The notes under the pieces: model-generated | Told to the model about the DNA's origin: nothing | The model's input: the letters and a program-made list of their open reading frames with translations, nothing else | The model's database searches: none | NCBI GenBank assembly: GCA_024516035.1 | Contig: CM044958.1 | Coordinates: 49,705,423 to 49,769,422 of the forward strand | From: Bactericera cockerelli | Taxonomy: Eukaryota; Arthropoda; Insecta; Hemiptera; Triozidae | Length of the DNA stretch: 64,000 nucleotides | Direction of reading: 5' to 3' | Position numbers and translations under genes: made by a program | Part shown: piece after piece, positions 55,926 through 64,000 of the stretch | Layout: every line of letters begins with the position of its first letter | Numbering within the stretch: position 1 is the stretch's first letter

Positions 55926-56097
55926 ATTTCGATTTTGTCAAAAAATATTTGCACATTACTAATAAAAAAAAATAAACCATCCTTGAATATTGAACACAAC
56001 ACCAGGAGATCATAAATCCGCTTCTGGTGTAATACCCTTTCGGGGGCTTTCAACAGGGAGAAGACCCGTCACTAGAGGACTATAATGAGAGAACTGA

Positions 56098-56290
56098 CCA
56101 GATAACCCTTACAAGCCAGGCTAGCTTCAGTTTCAACTTTAATGTCTTAAAAGAAAAGCCAAGTTCTCTGATATTGATCGCACAAGTGGCTTTAACAAAT
56201 ATGTAGTTAGAACGAGCCAACTTTTCCACTTAAGTTGGCTGAAGACATTCACTTCCCCCAGCTTTAGTCCACTGGTTAGCACAACAAACA
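56098..56290 (-). repeat. Dispersed repeat, family I
   Basis: GAGCCAACTTTTCCACTTAA, GTTGGCTGAAGACATTCAC and TTCCCCCAGCTTTAGTCCAC mirror the 22575 copy. Confidence 0.6.
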
Positions 56291-56529
56291 TATCCGCTCT
56301 GATGTAAACCCTTTCGTGGGCCCTCACACCCTTGAGGAGGAGAACCCTAGTATTAAATAATAATACCCCTCACCCTTCACCCAGGTCTGGCACTCAAGTG
56401 AAGCACCCCAATCGGCTGGATATGCACCCTCATCTGCTGGGCGTCCAACATAGATCGGCATCAGAGGATCCCCACTAGTTGGCTGGAGGACATATCCACA
56501 TAGTCTGGCGTGATGTTAGCTAAAGTGTC

Positions 56530-57880
56530 CACATATCTCGCCGGTGATATGCATATGTTCCACTATCTCGGCCTGAGTAGCTATAAGTGTTCCACATAGT
56601 CTCGGCCGGTGAGTAGCTTAAGTGTGTCTGGCCCGGTGATAGCTAAATTCCCATAGTCTCGGCGGTGAGAGCTATAAGTGTTCCACAAGTCTCGGCCGGG
56701 ATAGCTATAAGTGTTCCACATAGTCTCGGCCGGTGAGTGTAGCTATAAGTGTTCCACATAGTCTCGGCCGGTGAGTAGCTATAAGTGTTCCACATAGTCT
56801 CGGCCGGTGAGTAGCTATAAGTGTTCCACATAGTCTCGGCCGGTGAGTAGCTATAGTGTTCCACATAGTCTCGGCCGGTGAGTAGCTATAAGTGTTCCAC
56901 ATAGTCTCGGCCGGTGAGTAGCTATAAGTGTTCCACATAGTCTGGCCGGTGAGTTAGCTATAAGTGTTCCACATAGTCTCGGCCGGTGAGTAGCTATAAG
57001 TGTTCCACATAGTCTCGGCCGGTGAGTAGCTATAAGTGTTCCACATATCTCGGCGGTGAGTAGCTATAAGTGTTCCACATAGTTCGGCGGTGGTAGCTTA
57101 AGTGTTCCACATAGTCTCGGCCGTGAGTAGCTATAAGTGTTCCACATAGTCTCGGCCGGTGAGTGTAGCTATAAGTGTTCCACATAGTCTCGGCCGGTGA
57201 GTAGCTATAAGTGTTCCACATAGTCTCGGCCGGTGAGTGTATAAGTGTTCCACATAGTCTCGGCGGTGAGTAGCTATAAGTGTTCCACATAGTCTCGGCC
57301 GGTGAGGTAGCTATAAGTGTTCCACATAGTCTCGGCCGGTGAGTAGCTATAAGTGTTCCACATAGTCTCGGCCGGTGAGTAGCTATAAGTGTTCCACATA
57401 GTCTCGGCCGGTGAGTGTAGCTATAGTGTTCCACATAGTCTCGGCCGGTGAGTGTAGCTATAAGTGTTCCACATAGTCTCGGCGGTGAGTAGCTATAAGT
57501 GTTCCACATAGTCCGGCCGGTGAGTAGCTATAAGTGTTCCACATAGTCTCGGCCGGTGAGTAGCTATAAGTGTTCCACATAGTCTCGGCCGGTGAGTGTA
57601 GCTATAAGTGTTCCACATAGTCTCGGCCGGTGAGTGTAGCTATAAGTGTTCCACATAGTCTCCGCCGGTGAGTGTAGCTATAAGTGTTCCACATAGTCTC
57701 GGCCGGTGAGTGTAGCTATAAGTGTTCCACATAGTCTCGGTCGGTGAGTGTAGTTATAAGTGTTCCACATAGTCCCGGCCGGTGAGTGTAGCTATAAGTG
57801 TTCCACATAGTCTCGGCCGGTGAGTGTAGCTATAAGTGTTCCACATAGTCTCGGCTGGTGAGTTTAGTTATAATTTTATA
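56530..57880. repeat. 36-38-bp minisatellite, about 36 copies
   Basis: The unit GTGTTCCACATAGTCTCGGC plus CGGTGAGTAGCTATAA (36 bp) or with GTGAGTGTAG (38 bp) repeats across about 1.35 kb. Copies are irregular at the left edge and very uniform elsewhere. The 36-bp unit is a multiple of three, so it reads open on the minus strand as a 12-residue repeat, broken by 38-bp and shortened copies. I regard it as non-coding. Each unit contains CGGTGAGTAG, a good match to a 5' splice site on the gene's sense strand. Confidence 0.95.
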
Positions 57881-57884
57881 GTTA

Positions 57885-59436
57885 CTTTTTTGGTTTATGT
57901 AAAAAAAATTTTTTTTTAATATTTTACTTCAAAGAGAGAAAAACGAGTTTTCAATTTTGTAAAAAAAAATTTGATAGATAATGTATTGATAAATATGAAT
58001 TTCTACAAATTTACGATATCATTTTTTTTTTTTAATTATTTTCAAACGCATCATTTATGATGCAATTATAATTTCTACACTAAAATAAAAAGTTGTTAAA
58101 CGTAAAAAACGATACAGTAAGAGTAATTTATTAATAATATTAAATGGCTCAAGGCTGAGAGGCTAAAGAATGAGATATAAAGTAGTTTGAATGCATAATT
58201 ATGTTAGACTCAACTGCAGAAATCGCTTATTAAAATATTGTCCATTTATTCAATCTCAATTTATTTATTTTTATTATAAATATTGAAGTCCTACTTAAAC
58301 TAAAATAAAATTATAACTGGAAAAAAGAAGAAATCAGAAAACAAGTCACAATCGAAAATTGAGCATTAATTTAATTCACATTTCAGTACTTGAAATTTCT
58401 TTCCAAGCGGGCAAGAATTCTTTGTTTTGATTTTTCTGTTCTATTCCGGAGACAATCAGCAATTTATAAACAATACACAACTCCTCCAGCAACTTTTCCT
58501 CTCTTTTTTATTGTCTCTGCCTCCCTCTTATCGCTTTTCTTCTTCCTTTGTCTCTCTTTTCCTTTTTCTTTCTATCCGTCTCTCTCTCTCTCTCTGTCTC
58601 TCTCTCTCTCTCTCTCTATTTCTTTCTTTCTTTTTTTCTCTACCTTTTATGTCATCTCTCCTTTTATGTCTCTATTTCTCTTCGTTTATTTACAAAATAA
58701 GTTAGGCACTCACTTACATATTTTAATTTACTACCTATACCTCATTAGCACAATTGTCAGATCTCAAAACGATAATAATTAAATTTCAATTATTTTACTC
58801 TTTATTCGCACATTGCATAACTAGTTGACTTTTCAGGCGTGAATGAATCTTAAAGCCACGTTTTCTTTTCACGAGAATTAAGATTCGTAATATTTATATT
58901 ACACATCGAATTTAGGTAGTGTCTCTTGGGTAGTTAACTTACCAAATTGTCATCGTTACCAAATTGGGTAGCGCCCGCTTGACACCCAGTTGATCCAAAT
59001 TCGATCCTCGGCTGGTTAGAATAGGGTAATTAACTATATGCAATCCATTAAAACTTGAAGAGGCTCTTTACTACAAAATGCCTTACTTCAAAATGCCTTA
59101 CTACACTATAAAATCCCGATAATGTCGTCACATTTACTCAATTCCAAACATATTATTGTCGATTCTTGCAATGGGACTCGAACCCGTGACCTCCACGCCT
59201 GGAGCCGGCATGGAAGCAAGGAGCAACTCCTACCCTTACAACTGACAGTGGCAAAGATATTAAATTTCCATTTTGATGTAGAGCCCGCATTTCATGGCCC
59301 AGGGAAATTATTTTGATTCTATCTCAGTTCATGTTATTGTTCTTCGGAGTATTTTTAATTTATTTATTTTTTATGTGGTCGTAAAAAAAACGTTTGCAAA
59401 AGATCGAATATCATTGGTTCTCAGATTATTTCTAAT
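57885..59436. other. A/T-rich stretch with a CT tract
   Basis: A pyrimidine tract lies at 58495-58680. Two tRNA-like fragments are visible: CAAATTCGATCCTCGGCTGG near 58997 (plus) and GGGACTCGAACCCGTGACCT near 59173 (minus). Nothing else was recognised. Confidence 0.45.
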
Positions 59437-60137
59437 CTATTTGATCTGTAATTATTAATTTCTGCGAAAACTCTTTTGTGAATTGTTTTAACAATAGTGC
59501 ACGGACATGCAGAGGAACTCAGTCTTTCAACTGAATGCCTTTAGAAGGGATGCCAGCCCCTGTGGCGTAATGGACTACTGCACATAGTCCAGAGATCCTA
59601 AGTTCGATTCCTGGTTGGAGTAGACTTTTCACACAGAAAATTCAATTCCCTCCGAACATGTGAGGCTGGCATTTCCGGCCCTAACAGGACTGGGTGAGCT
59701 TAATGTGAGTAGCTGGTACGATTTCCAACGAATGGAATTGAAACCCCCCGTCCTGACTATCTCAAATCAGGACGGTAAAACCAAATAGAGTCAATGGGAA
59801 TACGTGCACTGGTAGTCAAGTGGTTAAGGCGCTAGTCTGGTAATCCAGGTAGCGCAGGGATCCGTTGGTTCGAATCTCACCCAGTGCATGAATTTTTCCT
59901 CAATAATTTGAGTTTGTGACCACATAATAATAAGACTCTGAGGGTTAGGTGGTAGAAAATGCTTTGAGCATTTACCTCGCCTGGTGGTTAACTTCCACTA
60001 AAGAGTGTTATTATTATTATAATGGGCATGAAAGGAGCCTAAACATTGGATTTGGGCGTTGATATAATCGTCTCACCACCATGATTGAGGTATATGTGCC
60101 TATCTCACGGACACGGAATAATTATTATTTATTAATA
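59437..60137 (+). mobile_element. tRNA-headed SINE, family C1, with 5' flank and nested SINE
   Basis: 59437-59548 repeats, in reverse, 9223-9333. The head TGTGGCGTAATGGACTACTG, the B box AGTTCGATTCCTGGTTGG, the shared body (GGCTGGCATTTCCGGCCC, AATGTGAGTAGCTGGTACG, CCCCCCGTCCTGA) and the C1 tail (CATGAAAGGAGCC to CACGGACACGGAATAATT) follow. A family D SINE interrupts it at 59802-60020. Confidence 0.85.
59802..60020 (+). mobile_element. tRNA-headed SINE, family D, nested, 9-bp target duplication
   Basis: AATGGGAAT (59793-59801) and AATGGGCAT (60021-60029) flank a full-length copy: GTGCACTGGTAGTCAAGTGG, the B box GGTTCGAATCTCACCC, CAGTGCA closing the stem, TTTGAGTTTGTGACC, ACCTCGCCTGGTGG and an (ATT)n tail. 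The tail and duplication indicate retroposition into a resident C1 element. Confidence 0.9.
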
Positions 60138-60289
60138 TAAGGAAGAAAGGTTATAAAGAAACAATAAAAATAAGGGGTTTGGCTTGGAAAACAAAAAGCT
60201 GTTGTCAGCATTAAAGTCGCCTTGATTAAACTTTCCCAAACCGACCCCAGTTGGTTTGGAAAATAGAAAACTAGAGAAGAAGAATGGTA

Positions 60290-60460
60290 CGAAAGCACTC
60301 TAACTCTCATTTTCCCGCAAAACTCCCTTTCAACCGTCACACAACGCACTCTAATGGATAATTTCCTTCAAATGAACCAATCAGGTTGCGTTATGTGACG
60401 GTTGAAAGAAAGCTTTGAGGATTATGAGAGTGAAAGTTGATCCGGGAACGAGAGCTATTC
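60290..60460. mobile_element. Inverted-repeat element, related to 55665
   Basis: TTTCAACCGTCACACAACGC and GCGTTATGTGACGGTTGAAA pair. The arms extend to CACTCTAACTCTCAT and ATGAGAGTGAAAG. The loop contains AATGAACCAATCAGG, similar to AATCAACCAATCAAA in the other copy. Confidence 0.65.
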
Positions 60461-60484
60461 GATACACAAGTTCCCTGGAGTAAA

Positions 60485-60640
60485 ACAACGTCTAGCGAGG
60501 TTAGGACTTGGTATGTGACGCCTTTGGTTTACTTTGTGATGCTGGTTATTCCTTACCCAGCTCAGGTTGGTTAAGGTTGATGTCTGTAGATGGTTTGTGA
60601 GTTCCCCACTCTCGGGTGACCTCGATGTTAAAAATACTTT
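60485..60640 (+). mobile_element. Diverged 5S-derived SINE
   Basis: ACAACGTCTAGCGAGGTTAG, GACTTGGTATGTGACGCC, GTGATGCTGGTTATTCC and GATGGTTTGTGAGTTCCC follow the 5S head and body in order. The 5' start and tail are lost. Confidence 0.6.
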
Positions 60641-60997
60641 GAGCTAAAAGAGAAAATTTTAAGTCAAGAATAATTTTTCAATTTCCAAGTTCATTTCAAA
60701 ATCCAATGTAAATAGGGAGGAAATATTGAAATTCATGAACAAATATTTCAATTAGTTACACTACTTAACTGAAAGAACCGTTTGACCTTGAAAAATAGAG
60801 AGACTTCCAATATCGTAGAATTTAATAAATTTTCCTTTGAAAAATAAGAAATGAAAAATACAATTTTATTTTATTTGATTATAATCTTAATGAAAATATC
60901 AAGGTTGGGACCATGGAACACGATGGTGTTACTCAATGATGATGATTTTAATGTACATATTATAACTAGTAATCTTAATTCTTATGTAAGTTCTATT

Positions 60998-61380
60998 AAG
61001 GTCGATTCACACACATACGTGACGTGACAGTGCCGTGAACGGTCCGTGATTTTACCAGCCGTGAACCCAATGTGATTTCTATTCACACTGGTCAGTGCTC
61101 CAACCGAGCAGTGGCAGTGAAAACACTGGTAAAAAATGTAAAATCATTGGTAATTGCTGAGAAACACAGGTAAAATCAAAAATTTCACGGCCGTGAAAAT
61201 CGAAAAATATCGTCCGTAAGTAATGTGCCGGATCACGGTGCGAGCACTGTTGCACTGTCACTTGCCGGGTGAGTGGGAATAAGCCCTTTCAAATTCCTAC
61301 AAATATCTGATTTCCTTCGCCGGATGGATCACGGACCGGTCACGGTACTGTCACGTCGAGGATGTGTGAAAATCGACCTT
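60998..61380. mobile_element. MITE with ~54-bp inverted termini and ATT target duplication
   Basis: AAGGTCGATTCACACACAT and the reverse complement of AAGGTCGATTTTCACACAT start long inverted termini that continue through GACGTGACAGTRCCGTGA and CGGTCCGTGAT. ATT lies on both sides (60995-60997, 61381-61383). A 3-bp duplication suggests a PIF/Harbinger-type element, though the usual TWA form is not exactly met. The interior is further palindromic around CCGTGAA, with no transposase. Confidence 0.85.
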
Positions 61381-61529
61381 ATTACTGTTTTCTATTCGAT
61401 AAGTAGCTACATGAAATAAATCAAGCGAAACGGTCGTTTCGCGAGAGAACGCCCCCCAGAAACTACAGTGCTTATATAACGGTAAATATAGTTTGTATGT
61501 ATTTTGTCGTCTTGAAAGTCAATGTTGCA

Positions 61530-61630
61530 ATAATAATAACACTCTTTAGTGGAAGTCTTATCACAAACTCAAATTGATGAGGAAAAATTCATGCACTGGG
61601 TGGGATTCGAACCAACGGATGGTCGCGAGA
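61530..61630 (-). mobile_element. SINE family D fragment
   Basis: AATAATAATAACACTCTTTA, ACAAACTCAAATTGATGAGG and GGGTGGGATTCGAACCAACG reverse the tail, body and B box. The acceptor-stem partner TGCACTGGG is visible. A middle segment is deleted. Confidence 0.7.
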
Positions 61631-61939
61631 CGGGTGATATACTTCTATACCTATGCTTGAAATATTTTCTGTGAGGAATATTTTAATTTAATTTAATTTA
61701 TTCTTTATTGACGGGTCAAGCCCAATGTACATTGATTACATACATAGAACATTAAATTAATACAAATAAGAAAACAAAATAAGAAAATGTAAGAAGGCAA
61801 GTAAAATATCACAGAACGTAGAGCAAGTTGACTAGAAAAGCTGTATTACAATATACAGCTGTAAAAAAGCTGTATATTGTGCGATTTTTGAAATAATTTT
61901 GAATATTTTGATATTTCCTCGCATAAAAACTGGACAAAT

Positions 61940-62220
61940 TTGTCGGTGCAATTCCCCTCTTCTCCTTGCCTCTCTCTCTCTCCTCTTGTCCCTTCCTTTA
62001 TTTCCCCTCCTATCCTTTTCTCTTCTTCACCTACATTCCTCTCCTCTATTTCCCCAACTAACCTCCCCTCTCTCTCCCGTACCTTTCATAATAAACTCAT
62101 TACGTCTCCCGCACTCTCTCCTCTCCCTCCCTATTCTGTCCAATCCTACTTTCCCTACTCTCAATTTCCCCTCCAAATTGTCAAGTCCACAAAATTCAAT
62201 TAATTTTTCCAAACCAAAAT
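61940..62220. repeat. Pyrimidine-rich tract
   Basis: CTCTCTCC-rich sequence without gene features. Confidence 0.85.
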
Positions 62221-62589
62221 ACCCATGATTAATATCACATTAGAATTTCATTATTAGTTTCTAATGGTCCTATTTATCCCGTGTATATTTCACGTCGAGT
62301 ATGATTAGTACGCCATTTATTATTATTATTATTATTTGTTCATAATTTCATAATCTTGCCAACCTTGCGTGTTGCCTAGACGGGGCGGCGTGCAGGGGCT
62401 TTTTGGACAAAAGGGACCAAAGGCCATCAGGTAATGAGTTTCAGGGGCCAGAAGTTTCATTTGTTATTTTTCATGCCATAAATTCTTTCTCCTGTTCTAG
62501 TTTTCGCTCCTACAGGGTGGATTAGTGGAGTAGTGTGTGTTTTTATTGAAAGGAAAAAATGAGTACCTACGTTTTACGCTGGTTGTACG

Positions 62590-62760
62590 TTGTACAATGT
62601 AGAGAACTAGGTATTTCCTATGATTTCTATGTATAAAAGTAGGGATTTCTTATGTATAAAACTAGGTATTTCCTATGTATAAAACTAGGTACCTTCCTAT
62701 GTATAGAACTAGGTATTTCCTCTGTATAATACTGCGTATTTTCCATGTAAAAAAGAAAAA
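62590..62760. repeat. 24-bp tandem repeat, about six diverged copies
   Basis: AACTAGGTATTTCCTATG plus TATAAA repeats imperfectly. No gene lies between 62221 and 63490. Confidence 0.8.
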
Positions 62761-63489
62761 TACTCACCTAATAATGCTAGTATTTTGTATCTTGTATTCA
62801 AATCTTGTACTATGCTTGTATTCTTGTATTCGAAATGCAAATGAAGATATTTCTAGAATTAGTTTTAATTAAAAGGGAATTTGTGACATAAAACGAAATT
62901 TTCTCGCTCGTTAACCTAAAGAGTAATGTATTTGTAAGAATCTTAATAATTTTTTGTAAAAATGTAAATAATTTTAATCTTCTATTTTTGAAGTTAAAAT
63001 CGTGAATGAATTTTATCTCTGGTGAATATTCACTTCACAATTTTGTGGGCAAAATATCTTCATCAGAGTCTTCATCACAAGATTGTGATCTACTTTCTCC
63101 TTTTTGTGATAGTGCACTTTGTCGTTCATACCAATTGTACATGTAGCCACTCCTTTTTCCTCACGAGGTATGAATGAAATTTATACATAAATCCAAAGTA
63201 CGAGTTGATTATTTACTTTACTTATCTACCTACTTTAAGTACACTTAACATATATGTAATGCAATCCTTTTTTTCACCTTGTGGATTCTTTTATATCTTT
63301 TAAAAGGGAGAAAAATAACTTTTCAATGCTTTTTAGTTACTATTTTTCAAGAGTTTATTCAGGTAACTATCAATTTTTATATTATTTTTCTTGTCCGCTT
63401 TCCCAATCTTTTCATTCTTAATTTTATTCAGGTTGAACCATCCAGTATGAGAAGAAAACTATTTCTCAAGCGTTGTTTTAAATTACGAT

Positions 63490-64000
63490 GACATTTTCTA
63501 ATTTCAAACCTTTCTCTTTACTCTTTTTCCATCTCCTTTTCCGCTCTTTCTATAAACCTTCCTCCTCCTCCTCTTCTTCCTCTTTCTGTAACCCCTTTCT
63601 TCTGCTCTTCCTCTTCCTATAACCCCTTTTTCTCGTTTTTCTGTTTCTGCTCCTCCTCTTTTTATTCTCCTTCCTACTTCTCTTTCTAATCCTTTCCTTT
63701 CTATTATCCCTTCTTCTCTCTCGGCTCCATCCCATTTTTCATTCTCTTTATAATCTTGTTCTTTCCATTATCCTTTTTTTCCGCCTCCGTCTCATATTTT
63801 TTATATCCTATGTTTTATACTACTTCTCTTTCTTTTCTTTATTTTCATTCTTTTTATAATTACTCGTCTCTTTCTTTCTCTTTTCTCCTCCTTCTTCTAT
63901 TTTCCATCTCCCCCTACTTCTCCTTCTTTCTCACCTCCCTCTCTTCTCTCCTCTTTCTCGCCTCCCTTCTTTCCCTCTCCTCGCTTTTTCATTTCTCTTC
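63490..64000. repeat. Pyrimidine-rich tract to the window end
   Basis: Long C/T-rich stretch with repeated CTTCCTCTTCCTATAACCCC blocks. Open frames on the minus strand are artefacts. Confidence 0.85.

Noticed and set aside
56643..57509. Open frames with a 12-residue repeat on the minus strand
   Set aside because: They follow from a 36-bp tandem unit divisible by three and are broken wherever 38-bp or shortened units occur. There is no start context or splice evidence.
56530..57880. CRISPR-like array
   Set aside because: Units are directly tandem with no variable spacers, in a eukaryotic context.

Overview
The window is non-coding-rich, A/T-rich nuclear DNA from an animal, most likely an insect. 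Its only gene I can support is part of a sidestep (Side) family immunoglobulin-superfamily receptor, a family known mainly from arthropod axon guidance. Six internal exons lie on the + strand at 15042-15242, 18623-18772, 24234-24384, 31381-31511, 49851-50010 and 55009-55174. They are separated by introns of about 3.4, 5.5, 7.0, 18.3 and 5.0 kb. The exons encode the second half of one Ig domain, two complete Ig domains each split by an intron, and the first half of the next. The first Ig domain and signal peptide should lie 5' of the window. The rest of the last Ig domain, the FN3 domain, membrane segment and tail should lie 3' of it. Splice sites and phases join cleanly except in exon 18623-18772, where two cytosine runs each appear one base short.

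Everything else is intron or flanking DNA packed with repeats. Several SINE families recur: one with a 5S-rRNA-like head and poly(A) tail, and several with tRNA-like heads carrying recognisable B boxes. The 5S-headed family and one tRNA-headed family share a body of about 95 bp, so the families look modular. Several SINEs are nested in one another with target-site duplications that can be read directly.

DNA transposons include a decayed piggyBac-like element with a transposase remnant and a TTAA site (31695-32863). Two short non-autonomous elements are flanked by perfect TTAA (10078-10356, 46229-46389). Others are a 2.4-kb palindrome (387-2817), a 2.2-kb element with about 460-bp inverted termini (40331-42541) and several smaller inverted-repeat elements.

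Region by region: 1-14 kb holds the palindrome, SINEs, a 37-bp tandem array and pyrimidine/purine tracts. A tandem array of roughly 31-bp units (14170-15030) runs into the first visible exon and has captured a copy of its acceptor. From 15 to 31 kb lie exons one to four, with retroposons within 5-20 bp of three successive donor sites. From 31.5 to 50 kb is a long intron of transposons and AG/CT tracts. From 50 to 64 kb are the last two exons, two opposed arrays of a short repeat, a 36-38-bp minisatellite (56530-57880) and more SINEs.

I found no convincing tRNA, rRNA, miRNA, CRISPR or viral gene. Species cannot be assigned from the sequence alone. Repeat boundaries are by eye and usually good to about 5-20 bp.
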